The notes beneath the pieces were generated by a model. It worked only from the letters and a program-made list of their open reading frames with translations. It was not told the DNA's origin and did no database searches. Of a stretch of 64,000 nucleotides of DNA, positions 1-10,873 are shown one piece after another. The DNA is from Flammula alnicola (lineage: Eukaryota; Basidiomycota; Agaricomycetes; Agaricales; Strophariaceae), in assembly GCA_015499995.1 (NCBI GenBank), contig JADNRV010000149.1, forward strand, positions 62,001 through 126,000, in the 5' to 3' direction. Within the stretch, counting starts at the first letter, position 1. Each line of letters opens with the position of its first letter. The position numbers were made by a program, and so were the translations under genes.

Positions 1-162
1 GCCAACTCAGGGAGTCGACCCCGCCAGGACTGGAACGACCAGCCCTCTCGCCTCTCGCGAAGTCCGCCATCACTGTAACGCAATGCAGAAACACCTGTGG
101 GCAACAGGCCGCTTTGACCGCGGCGCCGCTCGCACCCAGAATCGCCCCCCACCCAGAGTCCC

Positions 163-3100
163 TCATCCGACTCCAGCAGGGTGCCGGGAGAAGGAGAACG
201 CCGTAGGGTGCTCCAACAGATACGTCGCCAGCTCCGAAACAAGTTTCGGCTTCCGGCGAGTCCAAGGCTGTTTCTTGCACTTGAATATATGATCGCGAGT
301 CTGAGGATAAACCCCACACTCACAACCGAGGGCCCTAGGGTCATCGATTTTGAACCGCTCGTAGTACGAGCCGATCGGAGCATGATTCGTAATTAAACGG
401 CACATGCGGGCAAAGAGCGAAACGCTCTGACTGCCGGCTTCAAGCCAAGGTCCCCCGCGAGTGAGACTAGGCTAGACAGGGTCTCCGTTCAACCCTTGCA
501 GCTCCATAAAGTTGGAGCCAAGCAGAAATGGCTGATCGGAAACTCTTTGTTTCCAATCTGCGCGTGCTGATTTGTCCACAAAGTCGCGGACATACTGGAG
601 GCAGAGTTTGGTGGTAGGAACGACGGCAACGCCGCGCATACCAGCAACGAGATCATGTGCTTCATTTTGAATATCCCACTCCATATCGGAGGGAGACTCG
701 ATAAAAGTAACCTTGTGGTCAGGCGAGCGTCTGAACCACGGCTCAAGTATACGACACACCATCAGCGACTGAGACTGAAAGAGTGCGGAGAGGGATCCAC
801 TGAGAGGCGCGCAGCATGCATCGCATCAGTGAAAATAGTAACGCGTTCGACATCCCCAAAGCCAACGGCATTGGAGATGGCTATGCGAATAGCAAAGAGC
901 TCTGCATCCGTAGATGAGGCCCTCCCGGCAGCATGACACCCAGAATAAACCTGTGCGCCCTGCCGCTTGATAACGATGCCAGTGGCGGCTTGCCACCCCG
1001 GAGGGCAGGAGCCGTCAACACCAGCATACGCAGCGTCTGGATCGTCCTCGAGAGACTCGAGAGACGCATCCAGGATAAGCTTCCAAGCCGCTTCAGGATC
1101 TTCGGACCTGCTAAAGCGTGGCTTGGAAAGCCACTTGAACCGATCGGCATACCGATCGAGGAGTCGATAACCTGGACGAGCCTCAGGAGCAAAAGGCTCC
1201 GTAGACTCAACAGGGACACTGGAATAATTTACATTATCCATAAGAGCACCCGTCACCTTGCGGCGATGGGCGGCAGGCATGCGTTCGACTGACATGGGAT
1301 GGGGGGTCGCGCGCTTAAGTGATGACCCAGCCATGAATGACCGAATCGGGTGAGTATCTGAAAGAGTGGCGACCCGCACTGCAGAGCGGTCGCGCAGTCT
1401 TTCGAGAAGTATAGGGATGGGTAGGAGGCCCGCAAGGGCCTCCACCCCTCCCGAGGGCGAAGTACGGAATGCACCCGTAATCCAGAGAGCAGCCTTACGC
1501 TGAACTTGCGTAAGCTGTTTAATGAGGCCCTTGTTGCGGGCACCCTTGAAAAACCACATGCGGTACCCATACGTGAATATGGGGACCACACAGGTGCGGT
1601 ACAGGAGTCGCTTCTGCATAGGCAGAAGCCCCCGAGTAGAGGAACCAAGCATCTTCATCGAAACAACCGATGTGAATCCCTTGGTGGAGTAATAACGCAC
1701 ATGCTCATTGAAGGTGAGCTTGCGGTCAAAGTAAAAGCCCAAGTACCGCCAAAACGGCTTGGGCTTGAGGTAGTTAGCACGACCTCCGGTGTAGGGTGCA
1801 TACCCGAGGTCAATACTAGGATTATAATAAGCATGAGATCTATCAAAATGATAGATCTCAGACTTATCGTGCTCGAGCGCCAAAGCGAATGCCTTGAACA
1901 ATTGAAGATAACAGCGTATGCCTTCTTCAGCATCGCAATATTGTGATCCAGCCACTCATCTTGGACTATGAGTGTGCCATCATCAACATAAGAGAGGAGG
2001 TCAACCCTCAACCCAAGGTCGAGGCACCGCTTCTCGAACAGGCGCATGATAGGCGCCAGGTAAATAGCCGACAAGACAGGGGACAAGGCCGATCCCTGGC
2101 CCACCCCCACGTCTGCCTGTAGCGGGTCTGACAAAAAGGAATTCCACGCATACCGCGTCTTCCTCTCTACCAGATAAGATGCGAAAAACTTGACCACCAA
2201 TGGAGGGAAGCCAAGTTTCCGAAGAATAATCACAAGCGCGTCGTGATTAAGTGAAGGGAAAAACTGAGCGAGATCGAAGGCGACCACGCTAGTCTTTAAA
2301 CCCTTAGCCCAGCCTGCACGCACAATGTGCGTGAGGAAGAGCCCAGCATCCTCAGTGGAGCGCTGACGCACGCCACCCACCTGGTTCGGATGGAAAATGT
2401 CCAGCCCGACAGCGTCGAACTGGATGCGGTTTGAGATCATCTTCTCAATTAATTTACCAACGGTATTCAGGAGAACAATAGGCCTGAATGCCTTAGGTGC
2501 AGAGTAGGATGGCTTATTCGGTTGGGAATAATCACCGACAGCGAATCCTTAAATACAGATGGCCAATAGCCCACACGCATGCAGGCATTAGCAACCGAAA
2601 GGAGGACCTCAATGGAATGAGAGTCGCAACGTACTATCCCCTTCAGGTGGGACCAATTGACATGATCCGGACCCGGAGCGGATAGACCAGAACACGCAGA
2701 GAGAGCCTCCGTGAGTTCCAGCGCAGAGAAGCGAACCCACTCCCTAACAGGCAGGGTGGGGAGAGAGTTCAATAAATAGCATCAAACACTCTGTCAGAGG
2801 CAGAGTTGTATGTGCCGTGGAGCGCGTCCCAAAGGGCGGGCATGTCATTGCAAGGCTCACCACGATAATGGAGAGCCTCACAAGGAGGAAGCTTGCGCTG
2901 CTGGACCCATTCATGAGGTCCCACGGGCGCTTGTTAGCAGACGCGATTTCATGGATCCGTTGATCAAAGAACTCGCGCTTGACATCTCGGATGATCTTCC
3001 GAAAGATTTCCAGTCCTCGGGCAGGCGACTGCGCCGGAACGTGTCAAGGGCGTCTGAGCACTCCTGGGTCCACCAGGGCTTAGATCGCCGGGTAACAAAG

Positions 3101-4033
3101 GACTCTTTAGCATGGGACTCCCATGCAGAAGAGAAGACCAAAGCCACCGCTTGCGCAGCAGCCTCGATCTGTTCCTCGGGTTCAGAGGGGCAGTCGGGTC
3201 AATGGCCCGGAGCCCAGAACTGATAGAATTGATGAATGCCGGAACATCATCAGTAGGAAGAGACATCCGAACCGCCCCGTTAGGGGCGGGAGAGATGTCC
3301 AGTGTAATCGAAATCGGAATGTGATCCGATTTGAGTTGAATGTCCGGGCATCGGACAACAGTACCGTCAATCACCTGGTTGGGTGGGACGAAAGCGAGAT
3401 CGATCACCGTTTTGCGCTTGGTGGGATCTCTTGGTATGTGCGTGGGCCCTGGGTTGCCAAAGGCAGCCAGTTCAAGCCCAAGAATAGCAGCGGACTGCTG
3501 CAGTGAGAGAGCGCATCCCTCCCGACCACTGTGACCTTCGTCCCAGTCCTCGGAGTGTGCGTTAAAGTCCCGCCCATGAAATGGAAGCGAGGAAGTGCAG
3601 TGTCGTGGGCCTTGAGCCAGTTAATGGCCCCATGGTCCGCGTCAGAGTAGACGTTCATCAAAAAGAAGGTCTCGGCACTTGTTGAGAGTGACAGGACCTG
3701 TATATCGGGGTGATCGATCACATCCCTTCGTATAGACGGACGATACCGGGCTAGCCTAGTCGAAACGTAGGTCATAACCCGGGGTCGCTCATCAGCAGTA
3801 GTGGGCGCACGGACCATTGCCAGCCAATCTGGGTGGTTCGGTGCGCCTATGACATCCTCGCCCTTTCTGGTTTTAGCAGACGGGGCGTCCTTATGAGTCG
3901 CCAAGGGGGTTCTTGACGAATATGATATCATAGATGTTGTTACATGTAGATAGTATTACATCCAGGGACATCCCGTCCCTGGCACGTTCCAACTCAACAC
4001 CCGCACCTCATCCAGCATGGGTTGTACTGGCAT
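163..4033 (-). pseudogene. LINE-P ORF2 (endonuclease / reverse transcriptase / RNase H), multiply frameshifted
   Basis: The start ATG at 4033 overlaps the ORF1 stop. In order on the minus strand there is an AP-endonuclease-like domain (about 4000-3280), where the P3 motif GDFNAH is broken by a frameshift near 3565. An EN-RT linker follows (about 3250-2800). The reverse transcriptase (about 2770-1500) has FDLAQFFPS and YVDDGT motifs. An RNase H domain (about 1090-780) has AGVDGS, DAELFAI and FTDAMH as its acidic positions. The C-terminal CECGVYPQTRDHIFKC motif lies at about 320-270, before the stop at 163. At least six frame changes (near 3900, 3565, 2960, 2770, 2440-2470, 1880 and 760) make it non-functional. 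P3 carries the same protein in one frame. Confidence 0.9.
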
Positions 4034-6055
4034 TAAGCTACGTTATGTGAGCAATGGGTGGGATGACGATTTAGCCAGAAATCACGTACCTCAGCATATT
4101 TAGCCTCGATCCAAGGACGGACGAAGCGGTGACGCCAGAACGAGCAATGGCTCGAAGTGGCCCAATGATCCTTGCGGCACGAAGGGCACCGCGCGGTGTG
4201 GGGGCAGTCCGTACCAAGCGGAGTGCCTTTGGTCGGGGGCTTAGCCTCCGGGTGAGGTTTGCAGCACGAGGCGGCGATGCGATGAACATCGGCCTCGTGC
4301 GGGCCAGAGCAGCGCGCGCAGATCGGCTGGCGTGCTTTGCAGGAATTCCTCGGGTGGCCCCACCTCCAGCATCGAGTGCAGAGGGGGACTCCGGGGCTAA
4401 CAGCGGTTGGGCGAATGAGAATCACCCTTCCACGGAACATGAAGGTCTTGTTGATAAGACGCTTCGCGCGTTGACCCGATTGTGAGTCGTAGATTTCGAA
4501 GAAGGCATGAGCTGTGGAGCTCGCCTTCGAATTGCGGATGACGCGAGGGGGGCCCGCGAGCATGATATCCATGGACAGAGGAGAGGCGAGCATTGCCATC
4601 TTCACCTCCGTCGCATTGGTGGGGGTCCTAGTGTTGTAATCACTGAACGCAGGTAGATCGAGAGCCTTGAGATAAGACTTCGAGGTGGGGAGCCCAACCC
4701 ACACATCAAGGGTGTCGGATGTGGGGGTGATTGCATGGACGAATCCACGGATAACGTTGAGGTCGGCCTCGTTGGCCACACCAGAGGTAGCGAGGGAGAT
4801 GCCCTCGGAGTCCTTTGTCGATCTTATCGCGAAGCTCGACGATTTTGCTGTCCTTGGGGCGTTCCCCAGGGCCAGAGTATTGGATCAGGACCTGCTTGCG
4901 AGTAGGTCCAGACGAAGTATACGACGGGGTAGTCTTCTGCTTCTTCGCAGAGGCCGGCCCTATCGGGGACGACAGGAATCGTTTATTGCCCCTGAGCTCC
5001 GCCTGCATGGCAGGAACTCGAGGCGCGGGTGGATAGCGAGGGGGTCCACCACCAAAGGCACTAGGGCCCATGGCGGGGTCCCTCTGGGACAACGGGTTGG
5101 CCGCAGCCATCTGAGCATAGCTCTGACGGGTGGACGGATAACCAGCTGGCCGGGGGGGAATAGGAGGCGGGGGCCTCAAGTAGGAGTCCGCCGGCCTCTT
5201 GCGAGGCTGACGGGGGGCAGGGGCACCAGATGGCGCTGTGAACGCCGGCGCCCTAGCCTTCCCAGTCGGCTTCCTAGTTGTGGGGGCGGGGGTGGCAGAT
5301 GACATCCCAGTGTCCGTGTCAGTGTCCATAGGACCCGACCTGGAAGCACCAGGGAGGATGGGGGCCGTGGAGGCATGAATCGTCTCCTCATGATGGGAGA
5401 CCGAGGCCACAACCGTCGAAGTAAGCTCATGGACGGTGCGATTACCGTCCACGTTGAGTGTAGTGGCTTCCCACCACGAAGATGAGTACACCGCTGAGAT
5501 AAACCCAACGATGGACGATGCGAGAGGTCGAGAGACCTCCGAACCAGCACTGTCGAAGGCCTCGCCACCGGAGCGACGAAACCAAGACGATGCCATCCGA
5601 AGAGACTCAGAAAGTCGATGCATCACCTCGTCGTCTGTCTCCGGAGGTGCGGTGGTGCTATCGCGGGTAGAAGGGCCTGCAGGGGGGGCTTCCTCCCCAT
5701 ACATGTCCTCGTCTTCGTCGCTAGGATTGCCCTCTTCGCCGTAGGGCACCTCACTGTCATCGTGGATAATCGAAGACCTCGATCGAGGTCGATCGGGTCT
5801 CGGTGTGAGTTGCCTCGTCTGCTGAGGAACTGGAGATGCATACACCTGCCTCTGGGGAGAGGGAGATGCAGTAGACTGCGCTGCCTGAACAGACGCAGTG
5901 GTAGAGGGGGCCAGCCTTGCGAGGGCGGCCTGCTGAACAGCGAGCCTCTCCGCTGGGGTCAAACCAGCCAGCGGATCGGCTAAAGCAGGTGTGGCGGGCG
6001 ATCGGGTAGATCGATCGCCACCACCTTTGGGATTCGGATTGGTTTTGGGCGGCAT
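4033..6055 (-). CDS. LINE-P ORF1 (gag-like, CCHC zinc knuckles), read in two frames
   Basis: The start is the ATG at 6055 (MPPKTNPNPKGGG). The first 1.2 kb encodes a Pro/Ser/Thr-rich, low-complexity protein. At about 4790-4800 the readable frame changes by +1 and continues as ...ISLATSGVANEADLNVIRG to a TAA at 4033. The second part carries the nucleic-acid-binding module: CTRCWRWGHPRNSC fits CX2CX4HX4C, followed by two further Cys/His clusters (CARCSGPH..., CPSCRKDHW...). ORF1 proteins of this type coat the LINE RNA in the RNP. The same frame change at the same site occurs in copy P2 (about 17847-17858), so it is either a programmed +1 shift or an old mutation carried by the source. The ORF1 stop overlaps the ORF2 start (TAATG). 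Confidence 0.82.
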
Positions 6056-6174
6056 TGCTTGCTAGTAACGGAGCGCCCAAGAGCGCTCGACGGTGTGAAG
6101 CTGTGGGGGACGATGTTGCTGGTTGCTGAGTTTGTTCCCACGGTCGACCGTAGTAGTTACTGGAAAAGGAGAGG

Positions 6175-6259
6175 TCGTCCTACTATTGGATCCGCGCTTA
6201 ATACTTCATCTGCACCTCCTGCGCTCAAATGCACGTTTTGCGGTATGTCCAATCACCCA
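6175..6259 (+). pseudogene. Ty1/copia gag fragment, first half of a CCHC zinc knuckle
   Basis: Eighty-five bases of copia sequence are left between LINE P1 and chimera C1. Translation gives ...ALKCTFCGMSNHP, the first part of a CX2CX4HX4C knuckle. The remaining residues (QDKC) are found at 10886 after the C1 insertion, which proves that 6175-6259 and 10871 onward are one element. The last 15 bases (6245-6259, ATGTCCAATCACCCA) are the left copy of the C1 target duplication. Confidence 0.88.
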
Positions 6260-6268
6260 GGGGCGTGG

Positions 6269-6338
6269 TGGCTTAGCGGTTACTGCGTTGCCTTTAAGGG
6301 TGGCTGTGCACCATCCGAGAGGTTGTGGGTTCGATTCC
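6269..6338 (+). promoter_or_regulatory. tRNA-like pol III promoter of C1 (box A and box B)
   Basis: Box A TGGCTTAGCGG lies at 6269-6279 and box B GGTTCGATTCC at 6328-6338, an exact consensus B box. Box A starts about 10 nt into the element, as in tRNA genes. The 48-nt gap fits a class II tRNA (long variable arm). The head does not fold as a clean functional tRNA gene that I can read. Confidence 0.8.
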
Positions 6339-7345
6339 TGCACATAGCAAGTACCATAAGCTTGTGACCGGGGTTCCATTCCGTGGAATGCTGATGTAAT
6401 TCGTCTGCCGTTGGGCGCGTTGTCGGTGTATCGTGGTCTAAGGGCTTCGGCGGACCACTGCGGTCACCTTTGGGCGACATGGGGGAATACTTTGGAGCTG
6501 GCATAAATCGTCTGCCATGTTGTGGGGCGTAGCAGGTGCACCGTGGGACGGTCTCCTCGCTGTAGTGAGCAATGGCCTAAGGGCTGCCGCAGGGGTTGGG
6601 CACGATGAGCGCTGTGTAGGCCTACGTCGACAGTGCAGAGTGTCCGGGGTCCAAGCGATTCCGCGGAATGCTGATGTAAATCGACCCTGGCCCATTTGGG
6701 ATCGTCGCTCGGCCTTATAGGTCGGTAAGTCGGCCAGGCTCGGGCAAAGCCGTATTGGGGCACCTCGGATAGCAGCCCGTAAAGGGTCCGAAAGGATAGG
6801 GCACGGTAAGAACCGGGAATTGGGCTGATAACAACCCGACCATGGGTAGACCACCGGCATTGTGATCCGGGTTTCGGTTGCATACCCACCAGCAGATAAC
6901 GCACTGCTTGGATGTGGGAGGCCTGTGGGCTGTCCAGGTGGGGCGCCGTTCGGCAAGGACAGGGCACCCGGCACGTCGCAATAGAGTAGTGAGCGGCGTC
7001 GTTAGTCGCGAGTCTAAATGGCTTATCTCCCGGTTGCCATGTGGGAGGCTATGTGGGCTGTGGCATGTGAAGCACAACTGGGTTTGGATCGCGGCAAGAC
7101 AGTGACTCTGGACAGGATTGGGGATCCGCGCCGAAAGGCATTAGCGAACCACCTGCCAGGGGACGGGAATGTACGGCTGGGGGTAGCGCCCTGGTGTCGG
7201 CTGGGCCGTAGCGGTACTCGGATAGTCCCCTTGTACTGGCTCGACAGATCTATATCCACTGTCGCTCGATTGGGCATAATAAGTTCCAATTCGGGTTAAG
7301 TTGAAGCGGCAATGTTGGGGGAGTGGCATTAAGATCGCCTCCAAT

Positions 7346-7369
7346 CGGTCTCCCCGCAAGGGGGGCCTA
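7346..7369 (+). other. 3'-terminal stem-loop of the C1 module (GCAA tetraloop)
   Basis: GGTC-TCCCC-GCAA-GGGGG-GCC forms a stem closed by a GNRA loop, followed by TAAA and then the LINE-P junction at about 7373. The equivalent hairpin sits at the same relative place in C2 (8694-8719), C3 (27669-27694) and C4 (32463-32489). Confidence 0.72.
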
Positions 7370-7690
7370 AATTGCGCACTCATCGTGCAAGATGAGTGGC
7401 TGGATAGTAATGTTGCGATGCTCAAGAAAGCATACGCTGTTATCTTTGAGCTATTCAAGGCATTTGCTTTGGCGCTCGAGCACGACAAGTCTGAGATCTT
7501 TCATTTTGATAGATCTCACTCTAGTTATAATCCTAGTATCAATCTCGGGTATGCACCCTACACCGGAGATCGTGCTAACTACCTCAAGCCCAAGCCGTTT
7601 TGGCGGTACCTGGGCTTTTACTTTGACCGCAAGCTCACATTCAATGAGCATGTGCGTTATTACTCCACCAAGGGATTCACAGGGCCACAG

Positions 7691-7766
7691 TAGCCCAGTG
7701 GTCTCGATCACTAAAGACCTGTTGAGGTGGCTGTGCAGCTGCTGGAAAGGTTGCGGGTTCGATTCC
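7691..7766 (+). promoter_or_regulatory. tRNA-like pol III promoter of C2 (box A and box B)
   Basis: Box A TAGCCCAGTGG lies at 7691-7701, a perfect match to TRGCNNAGYNGG. Box B GGTTCGATTCC lies at 7756-7766. The head differs from that of C1, C3 and C4 while the downstream body is related, so the family may have taken its promoter from two tRNA sources. Confidence 0.8.
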
Positions 7767-8693
7767 TGCTCACCCCTTCTACCTGATTACAAAGGAAGGA
7801 GTTTGTGACAAACAGTTGGTTACTGTCACAATCGGTACTGTATTCGGTAAACGGATACAGGACTAAGGCTGGTCGTCATGATCCTCCGGCCGTGTGGGAT
7901 GCGGATCTCCGGGCCTGGCAAGCCTACGGCATATCGGGGGGAACGATCACCGTACCCCAAATTGGCAGGCTTGATACACCTGTCGTACCCATTGCGGGAG
8001 CGAAAGCACAGGGGGCAGTAAGCGGGGGTAGTTATATTTAGAACAAGCCGAATGTCCTGAGAAGGGCCAGGCCACCCTCCACCGCTGAAGACCGGTCCAG
8101 CGCCAACTGGCATAAACTGAGTCGGATGGTTGTTAGTCAGCATCGAAGGGCAGGGTCGATCTGCAAGCTGTAAAGTGCGGCATCGTTGGTGGCCTCTACC
8201 AGGGTCACTCAATGGTTGGGCGAATAGTCCGGGGACCATGAACCGCCTTACTGGGAGGCCGTAGGGGTTAGCCCCGGGCCGTTGCAGACACTCCGGGGGG
8301 TATCTCCGCAAGGCTGGCCCCTTGGACCGAGCATACCAATAGGGAAGGTAGCCCGAAATAACTCCATGCCGAGACTTGTCTGTCGGATCAGTTCTCGGAT
8401 GCACAACATGGTTGGTTGCTGGCAAGACAGAGAGTGGGGACAGATGGGGATCCGCGCCGATTGGCTTAAGCGAACCAGCTGCCCTGCAACGGGAAACCGA
8501 GTACTCGGGGCTCTATATGAACTCCCCGGGGAGACGCGAGCCGTAGCGGGCCAGGGCAGTCCCCTGCGACCCGGCTCGAGTAGAGCACTAAATCCTCTGT
8601 CGGTTCACCTGGCTGATTAAGCCAGGTATTGAGTCTAAGTTGATTCCGGGTACCAGCGCAAGCTGGCGTCTGCCCCGCAAGGGCGCAAGATGG

Positions 8694-8719
8694 TAGGGCT
8701 TCCCTTCGGGGGGGCCCTA
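8694..8719 (+). other. 3'-terminal stem-loop of C2 (TTCG tetraloop)
   Basis: TAGGGC pairs with GCCCTA around an inner CCC-TTCG-GGG stem-loop. The outer stem is identical to that of C4 (TAGGGC/GCCCTA), while the loop is of the UUCG type here and GCAA (GNRA type) in C1, C3 and C4. Both are exceptionally stable tetraloop classes. Confidence 0.72.
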
Positions 8720-8734
8720 TAGCTCGTAAATTGT

Positions 8735-8770
<36 letters not shown>

Positions 8771-10832
8771 AAGGGATTCACATCGGTTGTTTCGATGAAG
8801 ATGCTTGGCTCCTCCACTCGGGGGCTTTTGCCTATGCAGAAGCGCCTCCTTTACCGCACATGTGTGGTCCCCATATTCACGTATGGGTACCGCATGTGGT
8901 TCTTCAGGGGTGCCCGCAACAAGGGCCTCATTAAACAGCTTACGCAAGTCCAGCGTAAGGCTGCTCTCTGGATTACGGGTGCATTCCGTACTTCGCCTTC
9001 GGGAGGGGTGGAGGCCCTTGCGGGCCTCCTACCCATCCCTATATTTCTCGAAAGATTGCGCGACCGCTCTGCAGTGCGGGTCGCCACTCTTTCGGACACT
9101 CATCCGATCCGGTCGTTTATGACCGGATCATCACTTAAGCGCGCAACTCCCCACCCTATGTCGGTTGAACGCATGCCTGCCGCCCATCGCCGTAAGGTGA
9201 CGGGTGCTCTTATGGATAATGTCAATTACTCCAATGTCCCTGTCGAGTCCACGGAGCCCTTTGCTCCTGAGGCTCGGCCGGGTTATCGAATCCTCGATCG
9301 CTATGCCGATCGGTTCAAGTGGCTTTCCAAGCCTCGCTTTAGCAGGTCCGAAGATCCTGAAGCGGCTTGGAAGCTTATCCTGGATGCGTCTCTCGAGTCT
9401 CTCGAGGACGATCCAGACGCTGCATACGCTGGTGTTGACGGCTCCTGCCCTCCGGGGTGGCAAGCCGCCACTGGTGTTGTTATCAAGCGGCAGGGCGCGC
9501 AGGTTTATTCTGGGTGTCATGCTGCCGGGAGGGCCTCGTCTACGGATGCAGAGCTCTTTGCTATTCGCGTAGCCATCTCCAATGCCGTTGGCTTTGGGGA
9601 TGTCAAACACGTTACTATTTTCACTGATGCGATGCATGCCGCGCGCCTCTCGGTGGATCCCTCGCCGCACTCCTTTCAGTCTCAGTCACTGATGGTGTGT
9701 CGTATACTTGAACCATGGTTCAGGCGCTCGCCTGACCATAAGGTTACCTTTATCGAGTCCCCCTCTGATATGGAGTGGGACATTCAGAATGAAGCACACG
9801 ATCTCATTGCTGGTATGCGCGGTGTTGCCGTCGTTCCTACCACCAAGTTATCTCTCCAGTATGTCTGCGATTTCGTGGACAAATCGGCACGCGCAGATTG
9901 GAAACAAAGAGTTTCCGATCAGCCATTCCTGCTTGGCTCCAACTTTATGGAGCTGCAAGGGTTGAACGGTGACCCTGTCCAGCCTAGTCCCACTCGCGGG
10001 GGACCTTGGCTTGAAGCCGGCAGTCAGAGCGTTTCGCTCTTTGCCCGCATGTGCCGTTTAATTACGAATCATGCGCTGATCGGCTCGTACTACGAGCGGT
10101 TCAAAATTGATGACCCTAGGGCCCTCGGTTGTGAGTGTGGGGTTTATCCTCACACCCGCGATCATATATTCAAGTGCAAGAAACAGCCTTGGACTCGCCG
10201 GAAGCCGAAACTTGTTTCGGAGCTGGCGACTTATCTGTTGGAGCACCCTACGGCGTTCTCCTTCTCCCGGCATCCCGCTGGAGTCGGATGAGGGACTCTG
10301 GGAGGAGGGCAATCCTGATCGCGGAGTGGGCCGCGGTCAAATCTACTTCACTACCCGTGATGTGTTTCCGTTTGGCGGCGGCGAAGTTCCGCAAGTGCCT
10401 AGGGCTCTGGTCGTCCCAGGGCCGGTGGCGTCGACTCTCTGAGCCGGTGTCATGCGCCGCTGACGGAGGACCCAGTTCGGTGGACGGCGGTGGGGGCTTC
10501 GGCTCCTGCTTAGCTATTACAACGTGAATTTTACCGTTGAACCGGGGAGGGTCTGGCAGGCTCTCTTCGCTTTCGGGTGACCCCTCTTCCCATCCCAACA
10601 CTCCTATCTGCCGTTCGTGCGGTAGCGTTAACAACGCCGCAACGACGGACAATCTGTGGTTGCGAGACTACCTATCTGGGTTTCAGGCGGCTGCGCCGTC
10701 TCACCCGCGCCGCGCTCGCGCGCGTCGCATGCTCGCCGTCGAGCCAACTTCTTTCTTTTGCACGCGTAGTATACCGCCTTCGTTTGTATTAGTTAGAGAC
10801 CGGACTGCTTTCGTGCACCGGTATAAAATTGT

Positions 10833-10870
<38 letters not shown>

Positions 10871-10873
<3 letters not shown>

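Larger units (their letters stand above)
1..6174 (-). mobile_element. LINE-P copy P1, non-LTR retrotransposon with full 5' end, 3' end off window
   Basis: Read on the minus strand, this copy has a 5' UTR (6174-6056), ORF1 (6055-4033) and ORF2 (4033-163). A 3' UTR runs past the left edge, so the poly(A) and the 3' target duplication are not visible. The 5' end is set by comparison with copy P2: both begin at the shared CTCTCCTTTTCCAG (P1 from about 6174, P2 from about 13315), and sequence upstream differs. P1 interrupts a Ty1/copia element in its gag region, since copia zinc-knuckle coding sequence begins immediately to the right. ORF2 is broken by several frameshifts, so the copy is dead. Domain order (ORF1 with CCHC knuckles; ORF2 with endonuclease, reverse transcriptase, RNase H and a terminal Cys/His motif) is that of fungal Tad1/I-like LINEs. 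Confidence 0.93.
6260..7373 (+). ncRNA. tRNA-headed structured module of C1 (SINE-like RNA)
   Basis: There is no convincing reading frame. The module shares blocks in the same order with the modules of C3 and C4. These include a tRNA-like head; a GTCC...CCGCGGAATGCTGA block at about 6645-6680; a hairpin plus CCGAAAGGATAGG block at 6780-6805; GGATTGGGGATCCGCGCC with a GCC-GAAA-GGC hairpin at about 7110-7140; AGCGAACCACCTGCC at about 7143-7158; and a terminal stem-loop. Stems are kept while loops change between copies (GCC-GAAA-GGC here, GCCC-TTCT-GGGC in C3, GCC-GATT-GGC in C2), which suggests selection on RNA folding. Transcription by RNA polymerase III is inferred from the promoter boxes. 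I do not recognise it as a known RNA class. Confidence 0.7.
7682..8768 (+). mobile_element. Chimeric/SINE-like element C2: tRNA-headed module with a minimal LINE tail
   Basis: Flanked by CCAAGGGATTCACA (7668-7681 and 8769-8782) inside the LINE part of C1, whose reading frame is exactly restored by removing it. The head GGGCCACAGTAGCCCAGTGG differs from the C1/C3/C4 head, so this is a second subfamily. The body of about 1.0 kb keeps family blocks (GGGGATCCGCGCC...AGCGAACC at about 8447-8477, CTGTCGGTTCACCTGG at about 8598) and the terminal hairpin. After the hairpin only about 14 nt of LINE 3' end (TAAATTGTTGATTT, 8727-8740) precede the poly(A) at 8741-8768. It is therefore nearly a pure module copy. 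No protein-coding frame is supported. Confidence 0.85.
7374..10291 (+). pseudogene. LINE-P ORF2 3' half (RT C-terminal part, RNase H, Cys/His tail) within C1
   Basis: Readable from about 7374 (ALIVQDEWLDSNVAM, just after the RT YVDD motif). It is interrupted at 7681 by C2 and resumes at 8783 (SVVSMKMLGSST) in the matching frame to a TGA at 10289-10291. The RNase H acidic residues are visible in AGVDGSCPPG, DAELFAIRV and FTDAMHAA, and the terminal motif is CECGVYPHTRDHIFKC. It lacks the endonuclease and the RT active site, so it could not move itself. The 3' UTR and poly(A) follow to 10870. Confidence 0.87.
6260..10870 (+). mobile_element. Chimeric retroelement C1: tRNA-headed module fused to the 3' half of LINE-P
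   Basis: The element is flanked by a 15-bp direct repeat ATGTCCAATCACCCA (6245-6259 and 10871-10885) inside the copia gag. It opens with GGGGCGTGGTGG and a tRNA-like promoter, and runs through about 1.1 kb of non-coding structured sequence to a hairpin at about 7346-7369. At about 7373 it becomes LINE-P sequence in the middle of the reverse transcriptase (just after the YVDD codons) and continues to the LINE 3' UTR and a poly(A) at 10838-10870. One TSD pair encloses both parts, so the fusion was inserted as a single cDNA. Chimera C2 (7682-8768) was later inserted into its LINE part. Confidence 0.88.

Noticed and set aside
4129..5983. Long + strand frames opposite ORF1 of P1 (Arg-rich)
   Set aside because: GC-rich antisense shadows. 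The same antisense frames appear opposite P2 ORF1 and lack any motif.
6260..6345. Functional tRNA genes at the heads of C1, C2, C3 and C4
   Set aside because: Box A and box B are good, but I cannot fold a full cloverleaf with a matching 7-bp acceptor stem, and each sits precisely at the 5' end of a retro-inserted element. They are tRNA-derived promoters.
7790..8620. Short frames in the C2 body (for example 7805-8041, 8282-8620) and on the opposite strand
   Set aside because: No frame is conserved between C1, C2, C3 and C4. Stems and loops are conserved instead.
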